Shown: positions 51,640 through 62,702, counted from the first letter of the stretch. The stretch: DNA of 64,000 bases from Vibrio comitans (GCA_024346835.1 AP024866.1:186001-250000), one strand, 5' to 3'. Numbers and translations: made by a program. Notes: generated from the sequence alone by a model not told the origin.

Positions 51640-52065
51640 ATGCAAATTACCAGCTTTACTGACTATGCCATTCGCACACTCATCTACTTGGCTGCACTTA
51701 AAGATGATGAACTGACCAACATTACACAAGTCAGTGAAGTGTTCGATATCTCTCGCAACCACATGGTTAAGATCGTTAACAAACTAGGTCAAACTGGCTT
51801 TATTGAAACTATTCGAGGTAAGAATGGTGGCATTAGGTTGAATAAGCCAGCGAGTGAAATAAATATAGGGCATGTGATCAGAGAGTTAGAGCCACTTAAA
51901 GTAATCAACTGTTCTCCAGAATTTTGCCATATTACCCCTGCATGCCGACTTAAAGGCTACCTACATAACGCAAAGGAAGCGTTTTTAGCAGAGCTAGATA
52001 AATGCAATCTTGATGATTTGGTGGATGATAATTCAGAACTGATGATTCTGTTGTCTAAGGGCTAG
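51640..52065 (+). CDS. nsrR: Nitric oxide-sensing repressor NsrR
   Basis: NsrR is an Rrf2-family iron-sulfur repressor; NO destroys the cluster and derepresses hmp and other detoxification genes. The 141 residues have an N-terminal winged helix ([20 protein letters not shown]; recognition region [15 protein letters not shown]) and cluster ligands Cys91, Cys96 and Cys102 in [17 protein letters not shown]. In E. coli nsrR is cotranscribed with rnr and hmp is elsewhere; here hmp is directly divergent, so regulator and target are coupled. Confidence 0.95.
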   Translation: MQITSFTDYAIRTLIYLAALKDDELTNITQVSEVFDISRNHMVKIVNKLGQTGFIETIRGKNGGIRLNKPASEINIGHVIRELEPLKVINCSPEFCHITPACRLKGYLHNAKEAFLAELDKCNLDDLVDDNSELMILLSKG

Positions 52066-52154
52066 ACGTAAAAAGCGAATATTTCATTAATTTTTAAAGC
52101 ATTTTTTCCTTGTAGGGCATTACTAGAATATACTTTACACAATTATTCTAATTA

Positions 52155-54623
52155 ATGAGCACCCCCATGTCCGATTCTAATTCTCTTGACCCCCATGCAG
52201 ATCGAGAGGCGAAAAATTATGAAAACCCAGTACCGAGTAGAGAGTTCATTTTAAGCTTTCTAGAAAGTGCTGGCGCACCAATGAATCGCAATGATTTATT
52301 TACTGCCCTTGAGCTTGATGGTGAAGAACAATATGAAGGCTTACGTCGCAGGCTAAATGCTATGTTGCGCGATGGTCAGTTGGTCTTTACTCGTCGTCAA
52401 TGCTTCGCCTTGCCAGAAAAACTCGAGATGATAAAAGGGCATGTAATTGGTCATAAAGATGGCTATGGATGGGTACGCCCTGAGGGCGTGATTGGCAAGG
52501 AACATGACCTTGTTCTGCCATTCCATCAGATGCGTGGCATCATTCACGGTGACTATGTTCTCGCTCAAGAATCAGGCACTGATAAACGAGGTCGAAAAGA
52601 GGCTCGTATTGTTCGAGTACTTGAAGAGCGCTCTATGCAGATCGTGGGTCGCTTCTTCTTAGAGTTTGGACAAGCCTATGTTGTTGCCGACGATTCAAGA
52701 ATCCACCAAGATATCCTTATTCCCAAAGAACATAGAATGGGTGCTCGCATGGGGAATGTCGTGGTTATCGAGATCACCGACAGGGGGAGTCGTTCTCGAG
52801 GCATGACAGGTCAAGTGGTTGAGGTACTAGGGGAAAACCTAGCACCGGGCATGGAAACTCAAATCGCTATTCGCACTCATCAAATTCCCAATGAATGGCC
52901 AGAAGAAGTCACCAAACAGATTGCTTCTCTTGAAGAAGAAGTACCAGAGCAGGCTAAAAAAGGGCGTGTTGACCTTAGAGAGTTGCCACTAGTAACTATC
53001 GATGGTGAAGATGCTCGAGACTTCGATGATGCTGTTTTCTGTGAAAAGAAAAAAAGCGGTGGCTGGCGACTATGGGTAGCTATTGCAGATGTCAGTTATT
53101 ACGTTCGTCCCGACTCTGCGTTAGACAAAGAAGCCATTAATCGCGGCAACTCTGTATATTTCCCTTCTCAAGTTGTGCCTATGCTACCTGAGGTACTTTC
53201 GAACGGATTGTGTTCATTGAACCCGGAAGTTGACCGCTTGTGTATGGTCTGTGAGATGACGGTTTCCGAAAGCGGTAAACTGTCTGGTTATAAGCATTAT
53301 GAAGCTGTGATGAACTCTCACGCTCGCCTTACTTATACCAAGGTGAACGATATTCTCAATGGTGATGAAGAGCTTAATCAGCGTTACGAGCCGTTGGTGC
53401 CGCACCTTCAAGAGCTGCACAACATGTATCGAGTTCTTAAAACTGCTCGAGACGGTAGAGGCGCGATAGAGTTTGAAACGGTAGAAACTAAATTCATCTT
53501 TAATGCGGATAGAAAGATTGACCGCATTGAACCGGTAATTCGCAATGATGCACATAAGCTCATTGAAGAGTGCATGATTTTGGCGAACATTGCCTCGGCT
53601 TCACTTGTAGAGAAACTAAAAGAACCTGCTCTGTATCGAATCCATGAATCTCCGGGAGAGCAACGACTGGTTGGCTTCAAAGACTTCTTGAGTGAGCTTG
53701 GCCTGACTTTGAATGGTGGGCTTGAACCGTCTCCTACTGATTATGCTGATTTGATGCACGTTGTCACCCAACGTCCGGACAAAGAACTGATTCAGACAAT
53801 GTTGCTACGCTCAATGAAGCAAGCTGTGTATAATCCCGACAACGCCGGGCACTTTGGCCTAGCTCTGAAGCGATACGCACACTTCACTTCTCCGATTCGT
53901 CGCTACCCTGACTTGTTGTTACACCGTGCAATCAAGTACTTAATTGCCAAGCAGGAAGGTCACAACCAAGACCGATGGACTCCAACAGGCGGTTTTCATT
54001 ACTCCTTTGATGATATGGATGTGTTTGGTGAGCAATGTTCAACGACAGAGCGCCGTGCCGATGATGCGACTCGTGATGTAGCCGATTGGCTAAAGTGTGA
54101 GTACATGCAAGACCATGTGGGTGAAGAACTCGATGGTGTTATTGCTAATGTGACTGGTTTTGGCTTCTTTGTTAGGCTGACTGAACTGCACATTGATGGC
54201 TTAGTGCATATATCCGCACTAGCCAATGACTACTACCGCTATGATGCAGTAAGCCAAAGATTGGTGGGTGAAAGCTCGGGCCAGATATATCGTTTAGGCG
54301 ATCAGGTTAAGGTGAAAGTGCTAGCGGTTAACCTTAACGACAAACAAATTGATTTTGAATTAGCCGGTACTGTACGTACGCCTAAAGGCAAAGGAAAAAC
54401 GGCGAAGAAGCGCTTAGTCGAAGAAGCAAAGCGCTTTGACCAAAAGAAAGAGGGCGCAGCAGGAAAAGGTCGCTCCAAACGTGCGAAGACTATGGTAGAA
54501 CCTACGGTTCGCCCTGATGGCAGCTCTGATGAGAAACCTGCATCTAAGAAGCGAAAGTCGCAAAAAGCCCGCAAGAGTAAAGCACGTAGCAGCAAGAATA
54601 AAGCTCGTGGTTCGAAGAAATAA
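52155..54623 (+). CDS. rnr: Ribonuclease R
   Basis: RNase R is a processive 3'-to-5' exoribonuclease that degrades structured RNA and acts with tmRNA. The 822 residues have an N-terminal helix-turn-helix (about 25-90), cold-shock domains (about 90-240), the RNB domain with [13 protein letters not shown] (catalytic aspartates), an S1 domain (about 645-730) and a Lys/Arg/Ser-rich tail. The first ATG (52155) and a second at 52167 both lack a strong ribosome site. It is downstream of nsrR and 12 bases upstream of rlmB. Confidence 0.96.
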   Translation: MSTPMSDSNSLDPHADREAKNYENPVPSREFILSFLESAGAPMNRNDLFTALELDGEEQYEGLRRRLNAMLRDGQLVFTRRQCFALPEKLEMIKGHVIGHKDGYGWVRPEGVIGKEHDLVLPFHQMRGIIHGDYVLAQESGTDKRGRKEARIVRVLEERSMQIVGRFFLEFGQAYVVADDSRIHQDILIPKEHRMGARMGNVVVIEITDRGSRSRGMTGQVVEVLGENLAPGMETQIAIRTHQIPNEWPEEVTKQIASLEEEVPEQAKKGRVDLRELPLVTIDGEDARDFDDAVFCEKKKSGGWRLWVAIADVSYYVRPDSALDKEAINRGNSVYFPSQVVPMLPEVLSNGLCSLNPEVDRLCMVCEMTVSESGKLSGYKHYEAVMNSHARLTYTKVNDILNGDEELNQRYEPLVPHLQELHNMYRVLKTARDGRGAIEFETVETKFIFNADRKIDRIEPVIRNDAHKLIEECMILANIASASLVEKLKEPALYRIHESPGEQRLVGFKDFLSELGLTLNGGLEPSPTDYADLMHVVTQRPDKELIQTMLLRSMKQAVYNPDNAGHFGLALKRYAHFTSPIRRYPDLLLHRAIKYLIAKQEGHNQDRWTPTGGFHYSFDDMDVFGEQCSTTERRADDATRDVADWLKCEYMQDHVGEELDGVIANVTGFGFFVRLTELHIDGLVHISALANDYYRYDAVSQRLVGESSGQIYRLGDQVKVKVLAVNLNDKQIDFELAGTVRTPKGKGKTAKKRLVEEAKRFDQKKEGAAGKGRSKRAKTMVEPTVRPDGSSDEKPASKKRKSQKARKSKARSSKNKARGSKK

Positions 54624-54635
54624 GAGAAGCAAATA

Positions 54636-55373
54636 ATGAGTAACGAATATATTTACGGTATCCACGCAGTTAAAGCGGTACTAGAGAAAGATCCTGTACG
54701 CTTTATCGAAGCGTTTGTTTTAAAGGGGCGTCAGGATGACCGTTTGTTACCTTTAATCAATCAGCTTCAGGCATTTGGTGTGTCCATTCAGCAAACAGGC
54801 CGTAAGGCGCTGGATGATAAAGCCAAGGGCGCAAACCACCAGGGTATTATTGGCCGTGTTAAGCCAGCAAAAGCTCTGAATGAGAACGACTTAGATACGA
54901 TTCTAGCTTCTGAAGCTAACCCATTACTTCTTATCTTGGATGGCGTCACGGATCCACACAACCTAGGTGCTTGTCTGCGTAATGCTGATGCAGCGGGTGT
55001 AGCGGCAGTGATTGTTCCTAAAGATAAATCAGCGCCTCTAACAGCGACGGTTAGCAAGGTGGCGTGTGGCGCCGCGGAAACCGTACCATTGGTTCGTGTG
55101 ACTAACCTAGCGCGTACTATGCGTCACCTACAAGAACAGAACGTGTGGATTGTAGGTACGGCAGGAGAGGCGACTCATGATGTGTATCAAAGCAAGCTAA
55201 CGGGTCCTTTAGCGATTGTGATGGGTGCAGAGGGAGATGGCATGCGTCGTCTTACTCGTGAAACCTGTGACGACTTGATTAAGATCCCTATGGCAGGTTC
55301 AGTATCAAGCCTCAACGTTTCTGTAGCTTCAGGCATCTGCTTATTTGAAGCTGTGAGACAACGTCAAGGTTAA
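54636..55373 (+). CDS. rlmB: 23S rRNA (guanosine-2'-O-)-methyltransferase RlmB
   Basis: RlmB methylates G2251 in the P-site loop of 23S rRNA. The 245 residues have an N-terminal RNA-binding domain (about 1-80) and a SPOUT domain with the knot motifs [33 protein letters not shown] and [14 protein letters not shown]. An AGAGAAGC ribosome site follows the rnr stop, so the two genes are probably one unit, as in E. coli. Confidence 0.97.
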   Translation: MSNEYIYGIHAVKAVLEKDPVRFIEAFVLKGRQDDRLLPLINQLQAFGVSIQQTGRKALDDKAKGANHQGIIGRVKPAKALNENDLDTILASEANPLLLILDGVTDPHNLGACLRNADAAGVAAVIVPKDKSAPLTATVSKVACGAAETVPLVRVTNLARTMRHLQEQNVWIVGTAGEATHDVYQSKLTGPLAIVMGAEGDGMRRLTRETCDDLIKIPMAGSVSSLNVSVASGICLFEAVRQRQG

Positions 55374-55391
55374 GCGCTATTAACCCATGAT

Positions 55392-55418
55392 AAAATAGGA
55401 GCTTCGGCTCCTATTTTT
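55392..55418 (+). terminator. Terminator of rnr-rlmB
   Basis: AATAGGAGC-TTCG-GCTCCTATT followed by T residues; a UUCG tetraloop. Confidence 0.9.
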
Positions 55419-55432
55419 GTATCAAGGATTAG

Positions 55433-55567
55433 CTCATACCGACTAGCCCTTCGCCGATTTATATCGACAATGAGAAACGGCGGGGTGGTAACGTTTTGGC
55501 GTTTCCTGAGCGTAAGCGGATGATTGAAGAGTCTGGCGTAGAGAATTTGGCACAGGTTTTCACCTAA
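55433..55567 (+). pseudogene. Possible C-terminal remnant of an unrecognised gene
   Basis: A 44-codon open stretch without a start codon reads a protein-like sequence with PIYIDNEKRRGGNVLAFPER near its middle and a normal TAA end. Its composition looks like real coding sequence. It lies between the rlmB terminator and the rpsF promoter, where no gene is expected. I do not recognise the family. It may be a decayed gene or a scar from a lost insertion; chance is possible. Confidence 0.35.
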
Positions 55568-55714
55568 CTAAAATACACGAAAGAGTTCCATATTGACCTT
55601 TCCCAGTCCGTTTGAAGTGTCCTTAATAAACAATAGCTTATGGATAAGTGTCCCTAACTGGTGAGAGACGACGGGCGGCAGAAAAACTATATTCTCCAGA
55701 TACCCCTTTTTTAC
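55568..55714. other. Intergenic stretch upstream of the rpsF promoter
   Basis: With 55419-55432 and the remnant, this makes a gap of more than 300 bases between rlmB and rpsF. It holds weak TTGACC and TTGAAG -35-like elements but no matching -10, and nothing else recognisable. Confidence 0.4.
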
Positions 55715-55743
55715 TTGATCTTACTGACTGCTTTCTGTACTAT
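55715..55743 (+). promoter_or_regulatory. Sigma-70 promoter of rpsF-priB-rpsR-rplI
   Basis: TTGATC (55715-55720), a 17-base spacer and TACTAT (55738-55743) lie about 100 bases upstream of rpsF. Predicted transcription starts near 55750. Confidence 0.7.
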
Positions 55744-55783
55744 TTGCCGTCCTTAAAACTCGGTCATTTATCTTTAGTTCCTT

Positions 55784-55817
55784 GCTTCCTCTGGACGACC
55801 GAGCCATTCGTGGAAGC
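55784..55817 (+). promoter_or_regulatory. Candidate S6:S18 autoregulatory leader hairpin
   Basis: GCTTCC (55784-55789) pairs with GGAAGC (55812-55817), and inside them ACGA (55795-55798) pairs with TCGT (55808-55811), leaving the loop CCGAGCCAT and a one-sided bulge. The exposed CCG beside a helix fits the published S6:S18 binding leader described before rpsF. It ends 23 bases before the start codon. Confidence 0.6.
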
Positions 55818-55840
55818 TAATAATCCGTAAGGAGCAACAC

Positions 55841-56230
55841 ATGCGTCATTACGAAATCGTATTCATGGTGCACCCTGATCAAAGCGAGCAAGTTGCTGGC
55901 ATGATCGAGCGTTACACTGGTTCTATCAACGAAGCTGGCGGTACTATCCACCGTCTAGAAGACTGGGGTCGTCGTCAACTGGCTTACCCAATCAACAAGC
56001 TTCACAAAGCTCACTACGTTCTTATGAACGTTGAAGCTGATCAAGCTGTGATCGACGAGCTAGAAACTGCTTTCCGTTTTAACGATGCAGTTCTACGCAA
56101 CATGATCATGCGCACTAAAGGCGCTGTGACTGAGCAATCAATCATGCTTAAGCAAAAAGAAGAGCGTGCAGAGCGTGCTCCTCGTCGCGAAGAGCGTACT
56201 GAAGCTAAGCCAGAAGCATCTGCTGAGTAA
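55841..56230 (+). CDS. rpsF: 30S ribosomal protein S6
   Basis: S6 binds the central domain of 16S rRNA together with S18. The 129 residues include the family motifs [18 protein letters not shown] and [24 protein letters not shown]. The C-terminal tail is rich in Glu and Arg ([17 protein letters not shown]), the region that RimK can extend with glutamate in E. coli. A TAAGGAG ribosome site precedes the ATG. It is first in the operon, behind a likely autoregulatory leader. Confidence 0.98.
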   Translation: MRHYEIVFMVHPDQSEQVAGMIERYTGSINEAGGTIHRLEDWGRRQLAYPINKLHKAHYVLMNVEADQAVIDELETAFRFNDAVLRNMIMRTKGAVTEQSIMLKQKEERAERAPRREERTEAKPEASAE

Positions 56231-56238
56231 TTGATTGT

Positions 56239-56541
56239 ATGACCAATCGAATGGACTTAAGCGGCATTGTTGCTAAAGACCCTATTCGAACGCAAAGCCC
56301 CTCGGGGATATCACATTGCCAATTTTGGCTCGAGCATCGCTCAAATGTGATGGAAGCTGAGCTTCCAAGACAGGTTTACTGTCGAATGCCTGTAGTGGTG
56401 AGTGGCAAAGGGTCACACACATTAACTCAAGAACTAGTTAAAGGCAGTACAATCAGGGTAAGCGGCTTTGTTGCTTATCAAATGAGTCGAAATGGCTCAG
56501 GAAAACTGGTTTTACATGCCGAAGATATCACTCAAATTTAA
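56239..56541 (+). CDS. priB: Primosomal replication protein PriB
   Basis: PriB is a dimeric OB-fold protein that binds ssDNA and PriA and helps reload DnaB (encoded at 58334) at collapsed forks. The 100 residues show MTNRMDLSGIVAKDP and the conserved GISHCQFWLEHRS and IRVSGFVAYQ blocks. No clear ribosome site is seen; the start is 8 bases past the rpsF stop, so translation is probably coupled. Its place between rpsF and rpsR is as in E. coli. Confidence 0.95.
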   Translation: MTNRMDLSGIVAKDPIRTQSPSGISHCQFWLEHRSNVMEAELPRQVYCRMPVVVSGKGSHTLTQELVKGSTIRVSGFVAYQMSRNGSGKLVLHAEDITQI

Positions 56542-56554
56542 GATCAGGAGATAG

Positions 56555-56785
<231 letters not shown>

Positions 56786-56817
56786 TCGGCACCGTTTATT
56801 AAATAGAGGATTAAATA

Positions 56818-57270
56818 ATGCAAGTTATTCTACTTGATAAAATCGGTAACCTAGGTGCACTTGGCGATACTGTTAACGTTAAATCTGGTTACGCTCGTAA
56901 CTACCTTATTCCTCAAAATAAGGCAGTAATGGCTACTAAAGCTAACGTTGAAATGTTTGAAGCTCGTCGTGCTGAACTAGAAGCTAAAGTTGCTGAGCAA
57001 CTAGCTGCTGCTGAAGCTCGTGCTGAGAAAGTTAACGCTCTAGAAGCTGTTGTTATCGCTTCTAAAGCTGGTGACGAAGGCAAACTATTCGGTTCTATCG
57101 GTACTCGTGACATCGCTGACGCTGTTACAGCTGCTGGCGTTGAAGTTGCTAAGAGCGAAGTTCGTCTTCCTGAAGGCGCACTACGTAACACTGGTGAGTT
57201 CGAAGTAAGCGTTCAACTTCACTCTGAAGTTTTCGCAACTGTGAACCTACAAGTTGTACCTGCAGAGTAA
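56818..57270 (+). CDS. rplI: 50S ribosomal protein L9
   Basis: L9 binds domain V of 23S rRNA through its N-terminal domain ([33 protein letters not shown] region). A long connecting helix (about 41-75) leads to the C-terminal domain. The 150-residue length is one more than E. coli. An AGAGGA ribosome site precedes it. It ends the operon at a two-way terminator. Confidence 0.98.
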   Translation: MQVILLDKIGNLGALGDTVNVKSGYARNYLIPQNKAVMATKANVEMFEARRAELEAKVAEQLAAAEARAEKVNALEAVVIASKAGDEGKLFGSIGTRDIADAVTAAGVEVAKSEVRLPEGALRNTGEFEVSVQLHSEVFATVNLQVVPAE

Positions 57271-57293
57271 TTCTTTACTCTAATGACGATTTG

Positions 57294-57322
57294 AAAACAC
57301 CGGCCTCGGCCGGTGTTTTTTT
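57294..57322. terminator. Two-way terminator between rplI and the DUF481 gene
   Basis: AAAACACCGGCC-TC-GGCCGGTGTTTT followed by T residues, between convergent genes. Confidence 0.9.
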
Positions 57323-57339
57323 ATGTCTGAAATTTGTAA

Positions 57340-58098
57340 TTAGAAAAGAAACAGTAAGTTCACAGAGAAGACCGAGTCGGTATTACTTAATCCGCTAGGC
57401 ACCTTGTTATGGTGCTGTCGGTTGTGTACTAACTTTAGTGCAATATCTTCGGTGATGGCATTAATGACAGAAATCTCAGTATCGGTTCGCGTATTGCTTT
57501 CACCCGCAACGACAGTAATCTTGCCACCTATCGATAATGACTCAATTGGTTTCCAAACCATAGCCAGGTTACCACGTATGATGGCCTCTTGGACGGTTTC
57601 AGGAAAAACGATATCGTCATCGCCAATCTCATCCAAGTTCGGTTCTTGGTAACGATAACCAGGGCCCAGTTCCCCTTCTACCAATAGATGCTTGGTATTG
57701 GTTAATTGATAACCCAAACCCATAGACACTGTGTAGTCGGTATAGTAGGAACTGTACTTTGAGTCATACCCATTAAAACTCGAATATGCGTAGCTCTTAG
57801 GCCCGAGCTTATAGTCTCCCTGAAGATCATAGGTAGATTGGCGTTTATCTTCTTCGCCGTCTTTATACAGTAGGTAGTATTTCCACTCACCAGTAAGACG
57901 ATAGCGGTTTTTGATGTACTCACCACTCAGTCGTGCGTTCATGGATTCTGAGTCTGAGTTTCCAGAGTGAGCCTGATAACCAAACTCGACTTCACTCTTA
58001 AAGGGGGAAGGGCTCTCGATATCCGTATCAGTAAGCTCTTCCGCATGGAGCACTGAGCACATCAGAGACCCCAGACAAAATAGCAATTTTTTCGACAC
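57340..58098 (-). CDS. DUF481 family outer-membrane protein
   Basis: The product has 252 residues with a signal peptide (about 1-19, cleavage after LHA). The rest is made of alternating amphipathic strands rich in Tyr, Gly and Ser, with the DUF481 features EFGYQAHSGNSDSESMN and a C-terminal strand ending FSVNLLFLF, the aromatic end that BamA recognises. It is YdiY-like and presumably an outer-membrane beta-barrel; no function is established. It is transcribed alone, divergent from dnaB. Confidence 0.85.
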   Translation of the reverse strand: MSKKLLFCLGSLMCSVLHAEELTDTDIESPSPFKSEVEFGYQAHSGNSDSESMNARLSGEYIKNRYRLTGEWKYYLLYKDGEEDKRQSTYDLQGDYKLGPKSYAYSSFNGYDSKYSSYYTDYTVSMGLGYQLTNTKHLLVEGELGPGYRYQEPNLDEIGDDDIVFPETVQEAIIRGNLAMVWKPIESLSIGGKITVVAGESNTRTDTEISVINAITEDIALKLVHNRQHHNKVPSGLSNTDSVFSVNLLFLF

Positions 58099-58333
58099 GA
58101 AATACCTCTAGCATAAAATAGCGCTGGCGCATTGTACCCTAACTCTTTGGCTAAGCGTCAAGCCTAGGTAAAAAATTATACAATGGGTGTTAACTCAACT
58201 TCAAACCTGTCACTCTTGAGACAACGTCATAAGCGGTTAGTTTTTATGACGATGTCTATTAAAGTTAATTTTCTAAACACATCATCATTAGCATTGGTAT
58301 AATGCAAAGAACAGCAAGTCACTGAGCACATTC

Positions 58334-59734
58334 ATGGTAGATCAACGAACAAACACAAAACAAGATTCCCAAGTCGATGCAATCAAAGCGCCTCCACATT
58401 CATTAGAGGCTGAGCAGTCGGTAATTGGTGGATTATTGCTGGATAATGAGCGTTGGGATACCGTTGCCGAAAAAGTGATGGCATCAGACTTTTATAGTCG
58501 CCCGCATAGATTGATCTTCGAAGCGGTAAAAACCCTTCTTGAAGACAGCCAGCCACTTGATTTAATTACGCTATCCGAGTTCTTAGAGCGTCGTGAGCAA
58601 CTTGAAGATGTGGGTGGGTTTGCTTACCTAGCTGACCTTGTAAAGAACACTCCGAGTGCGGCAAACATCAATGCCTATGCCGAGATAGTGGCAGAGCGAG
58701 CAGTCGTTCGAAATCTGATTGGTGTTGCTAACGAGATTGCCGATGCGGGTTATGACCCACAAGGTCGTTCATCCAGTGATCTTGTGGATTTTGCAGAGAG
58801 TAAAGTTTTTGCGATTGCAGAAGAGCGCAGTAATGAGAAAGATGGTCCTCAGAATGTAGATAACATTCTTGAGAAAACCCTAGAGCGTATCGAGGAGCTA
58901 TACAAAACTCCGCAAGATGGCGTGACAGGTGTAGATTCTGGCTTTAACGATCTGAACAAGAAAACGGCAGGCCTTCAACCGTCTGATCTGATTATTGTTG
59001 CGGCTCGTCCATCTATGGGTAAAACCACATTTGCGATGAACCTGTGTGAAAACGCAGCGATGAGCTCTGATAAGCCCGTTCTTATCTTCTCTCTAGAGAT
59101 GCCTTCAGAACAAATTATGATGAGGATGCTTGCCTCGTTATCTCGCGTTGACCAAACCAAGATTCGTACTGGCCAACTAGACGATGAAGATTGGGCTCGT
59201 ATCTCATCAAGTATGGGTATTCTGATGCAAAAGAAGAATATGTTCATTGATGATAGCTCAGGGTTAACACCAACAGAATTACGCTCTCGCGCAAGACGAA
59301 TCGCCCGTGATAACGGTGGCTTAAGTCTCATCATGGTTGACTACCTGCAATTGATGCGCGTTCCAGGTATGCAAGACAATCGTACTTTGGAGATCTCCGA
59401 AATATCGCGTTCCTTGAAAGCATTGGCGAAAGAGCTACAAGTGCCGGTTGTTGCGCTTTCGCAGCTTAACCGTTCCTTGGAGCAACGTGCAGACAAACGT
59501 CCGATCAACTCGGATCTTCGTGAATCAGGTGCGATCGAGCAGGATGCCGATTTGATCATGTTTATCTACCGCGATGAGGTTTACAACCCAGATAGCTCTA
59601 TGAAAGGCACCGCAGAAATTATTCTCGGTAAACAGCGTAACGGCCCTATCGGTTCAGTTCGTTTGACCTTCCAAGGACAGTACTCTCGCTTTGATAACTA
59701 CGCAGGTCCTGCATTCGATTATGATGACGAGTAG
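58334..59734 (+). CDS. dnaB: Replicative DNA helicase DnaB
   Basis: DnaB is the hexameric 5'-to-3' fork helicase. The 466 residues have an N-terminal domain that binds primase (about 20-125: PPHSLEAEQSVIGGLLLD), a linker helix and a RecA-like domain with Walker A ARPSMGKTTFAMN and LIMVDYLQLM, followed by LSQLNRSLEQR. Length and start are usual. alr follows after 8 bases, as in E. coli. No intein is present. Confidence 0.98.
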   Translation: MVDQRTNTKQDSQVDAIKAPPHSLEAEQSVIGGLLLDNERWDTVAEKVMASDFYSRPHRLIFEAVKTLLEDSQPLDLITLSEFLERREQLEDVGGFAYLADLVKNTPSAANINAYAEIVAERAVVRNLIGVANEIADAGYDPQGRSSSDLVDFAESKVFAIAEERSNEKDGPQNVDNILEKTLERIEELYKTPQDGVTGVDSGFNDLNKKTAGLQPSDLIIVAARPSMGKTTFAMNLCENAAMSSDKPVLIFSLEMPSEQIMMRMLASLSRVDQTKIRTGQLDDEDWARISSSMGILMQKKNMFIDDSSGLTPTELRSRARRIARDNGGLSLIMVDYLQLMRVPGMQDNRTLEISEISRSLKALAKELQVPVVALSQLNRSLEQRADKRPINSDLRESGAIEQDADLIMFIYRDEVYNPDSSMKGTAEIILGKQRNGPIGSVRLTFQGQYSRFDNYAGPAFDYDDE

Positions 59735-59742
59735 GAAGTGGC

Positions 59743-60837
59743 ATGAGTAGATTAAAGGCCGCTGTTGCATCAATCAATACCGATGCTCTTTGCCATAATA
59801 TCGAATTACTGCATAAGCAAGCGCCTAACAGTCGTTTACTCGCAGTAGTTAAAGCTAATGGTTATGGGCACGGTTTATTAGAAGTGGCCAAACATGCCGA
59901 AGGTGCCGATGCCTTTGGCGTGGCTCGTGTTGAGGAAGCGCTGCAGCTTCGTGCGGGGGGGATTGTTAAACCCGTACTGTTACTAGAAGGCTTCTACTCG
60001 GCGAGTGATCTACCTATCCTAGTCACCAACAACATACAAACCGTGGTGCATTGCGAAGAGCAGTTAGAGGCTCTGGATCAAGCAGAGCTAGAAAATCCTG
60101 TAGTGGTATGGTTGAAAATGGATACAGGAATGCACCGTCTAGGTGTGCGCCCTGAACATTATGACGAGTATATTCAGCGACTGCATAACTGCAAAAACGT
60201 GGCACATCCGCTGCGTTATATGAGCCATTTTGGCTGCGCAGACGAACTAGAGAATCCAATCACTTCGCAACAAATTGAGCTATTTAAGAGTACGACTGCT
60301 AATTGTACTGGCGAACGCTCAATTGCAGCTTCTTCTGGCATTTTGTCTCGTAGTGATAGCCATTTTGAGTGGGTACGACCTGGCATCATCATGTATGGGG
60401 TGTCTCCGTTTAGTGATAAGAATGCTCAGCAGTTAGGTTACCGTCCAGTGATGACGTTGCGCTCGCACCTTATTGCGGTTAACGAACTTAAGGCCGGTGA
60501 AAGCGTGGGTTACGGCGCAAACTGGACTTCAGATCGAGATACCAAGATCGGTGTGATTGCTGTGGGATATGGTGATGGCTATCCTCGCATGGCACCAAAT
60601 GGCACTCCTGTGTTAGTCAACAATCGCAAGGTTCCATTAGTAGGACGAGTATCGATGGATATGCTGACTGTTGATCTCGGGCCTGATGCTAGCGACAAAG
60701 TAGGTGACCCTTCCGTACTTTGGGGAGAAGCTTTGCCCGTAGAAGAAGTCGCAAGGTACGTAGGGACGATTGGTTATGAGTTGGTGACCAAACTCACCTC
60801 TCGTGTGATACCTGTTTACACTAAAGACAGTATTTAG
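59743..60837 (+). CDS. alr: Alanine racemase
   Basis: Alr makes D-alanine for peptidoglycan with PLP. The 364 residues carry the PLP lysine Lys37 in VVKANGYGHG and the second catalytic base Tyr257 in ESVGYGANW. No signal peptide is present, so it is the cytoplasmic Alr and not the periplasmic broad-spectrum racemase known in Vibrio. GGAAG precedes the ATG, 8 bases past the dnaB stop. Confidence 0.97.
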   Translation: MSRLKAAVASINTDALCHNIELLHKQAPNSRLLAVVKANGYGHGLLEVAKHAEGADAFGVARVEEALQLRAGGIVKPVLLLEGFYSASDLPILVTNNIQTVVHCEEQLEALDQAELENPVVVWLKMDTGMHRLGVRPEHYDEYIQRLHNCKNVAHPLRYMSHFGCADELENPITSQQIELFKSTTANCTGERSIAASSGILSRSDSHFEWVRPGIIMYGVSPFSDKNAQQLGYRPVMTLRSHLIAVNELKAGESVGYGANWTSDRDTKIGVIAVGYGDGYPRMAPNGTPVLVNNRKVPLVGRVSMDMLTVDLGPDASDKVGDPSVLWGEALPVEEVARYVGTIGYELVTKLTSRVIPVYTKDSI

Positions 60838-60899
60838 CCAACTAAACTGTGAACTAACTCAACAATTGCGTGAAACGCTTCAGTGATAATCCCACATCA

Positions 60900-60914
60900 A
60901 CCGTGGAACACGGT
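60900..60914. other. Short perfect hairpin between alr and pgi
   Basis: ACCGTG-GAA-CACGGT is a 6-bp stem with no T tract, 63 bases past alr. It could be a weak Rho-dependent end signal. Nothing else is seen in the 212-base gap. Confidence 0.3.
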
Positions 60915-61049
60915 ACATTAGATGAAATTATTTAAGTGATGGTGCTAGGCACGGTCGCTATTACCTGTATCAGGGGAGCTTAGCAATCGAGTCGCTTTGG
61001 CTATTCGTTGTTAAGCAAAACTTAAATTTAAAAATAATGGGAACTCACA

Positions 61050-62702
61050 ATGTTGAAAAACATCAATCCGACGCACACCGATGCATGGAAAGCCTTAACT
61101 GCTCACTTTGAATCTGCTCAAGATATGGAGATGAAAGATCTCTTTGCCCAAGATTCAGAGCGTTTTGATAACTTCTCTAAAAAATTCGGCGACGACATCT
61201 TAGTTGACTACTCAAAGAACCTAGTTAACGACGAAACTATGAAGCACCTGTTTGATCTTGCGAAACAAACAGAGCTGAAGTCTGCGATCGACGCAATGTT
61301 CTCTGGCGAGACCATCAATAAAACGGAAGGACGTTCAGTTCTTCACACAGCACTTCGTAACCGCAGCAACACTCCAGTAGTGGTTAATGGCGAAGATGTA
61401 ATGCCAGCAGTGAACGCTGTGCTTGAAAAGATCAAAACGTTTACTGACCGCGTTATTGGTGGTGAGTGGAAAGGTTATACTGGCAAAGCAATCACTGACG
61501 TAGTGAACATCGGTATCGGTGGTTCAGATCTAGGTCCATTCATGGTGACTGAAGCATTAGCACCATACAAGAATCACCTAAACCTACACTTCGTTTCTAA
61601 CGTTGATGGTACACATATCGCTGAAACCCTTAAGAAAGTGAATCCAGAAACAACATTGTTCTTGGTGGCTTCTAAGACGTTCACTACTCAAGAAACAATG
61701 ACTAACGCACACAGTGCGCGTGACTGGTTCCTTGCTGAAGCACAAGATGAAGCTCACGTAGCTAAGCACTTCGCTGCTCTTTCTACAAATGGCGAAGCAG
61801 TGTCTGAGTTCGGTATTGATACAGACAACATGTTTGAGTTCTGGGATTGGGTCGGTGGCCGTTACTCTCTATGGTCTGCAATCGGTCTTTCTATTGCACT
61901 AGGTGTAGGCTACGACAACTTTGTTGAGTTGCTTGCGGGTGCTCACGAGATGGATAACCATTTCAAGTCAACAGATCTTGAGAACAACATCCCAACAATA
62001 CTTGCGCTTATTGGTATTTGGTACAACAACTTCCACGGTGCTGAGTCTGAGACTATTCTTCCATACGATCAATACATGCACCGCTTTGCTGCTTACTTCC
62101 AGCAAGGCAACATGGAATCAAATGGTAAGTACACTGACCGTAATGGCGATGCTGTTGATTACCAAACTGGCCCAATCATCTGGGGTGAGCCAGGTACTAA
62201 CGGTCAACACGCGTTCTACCAGTTGATTCACCAAGGCACTAAACTGATTCCGTGTGATTTCATTGCACCAGCAATCAGTCACAACCCAACGGGTGATCAT
62301 CACCAGAAACTAATGTCGAACTTCTTTGCTCAAACAGAAGCATTGGCGTTTGGTAAGTCTCGTGAAGTGGTTGAAGCTGAGCTTGTAGCTGCAGGTAAAT
62401 CAGCACAGGAAGTGGCTGAGCTAGCACCATTCAAGGTATTTGAAGGCAATCGTCCAACAAACTCTATCCTTGTGAAGCAAATTACTCCGCGCACGCTGGG
62501 TAACCTAATCGCAATGTACGAGCACAAGATCTTTGTTCAAGGTGTAATTTGGAACATCTTTACCTTTGATCAGTGGGGCGTAGAGCTAGGTAAACAACTA
62601 GCAAATCAAATCCTTCCTGAGTTGGCTGACGATTCTGCAGTAGACTCACACGATAGCTCTACTAACGGTTTGATTAACGCATTTAAACAGTATAAAGCGT
62701 AA
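61050..62702 (+). CDS. pgi: Glucose-6-phosphate isomerase
   Basis: Pgi interconverts glucose 6-phosphate and fructose 6-phosphate. The 550 residues show [30 protein letters not shown], the [10 protein letters not shown] loop, [14 protein letters not shown] and the C-terminal [23 protein letters not shown] precedes the ATG. It is monocistronic with its own terminator. Confidence 0.98.
   Translation: MLKNINPTHTDAWKALTAHFESAQDMEMKDLFAQDSERFDNFSKKFGDDILVDYSKNLVNDETMKHLFDLAKQTELKSAIDAMFSGETINKTEGRSVLHTALRNRSNTPVVVNGEDVMPAVNAVLEKIKTFTDRVIGGEWKGYTGKAITDVVNIGIGGSDLGPFMVTEALAPYKNHLNLHFVSNVDGTHIAETLKKVNPETTLFLVASKTFTTQETMTNAHSARDWFLAEAQDEAHVAKHFAALSTNGEAVSEFGIDTDNMFEFWDWVGGRYSLWSAIGLSIALGVGYDNFVELLAGAHEMDNHFKSTDLENNIPTILALIGIWYNNFHGAESETILPYDQYMHRFAAYFQQGNMESNGKYTDRNGDAVDYQTGPIIWGEPGTNGQHAFYQLIHQGTKLIPCDFIAPAISHNPTGDHHQKLMSNFFAQTEALAFGKSREVVEAELVAAGKSAQEVAELAPFKVFEGNRPTNSILVKQITPRTLGNLIAMYEHKIFVQGVIWNIFTFDQWGVELGKQLANQILPELADDSAVDSHDSSTNGLINAFKQYKA

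Noticed and set aside
55648..55830. 60-residue ORF before rpsF
   Set aside because: It overlaps the rpsF promoter and leader hairpin and has no family resemblance.
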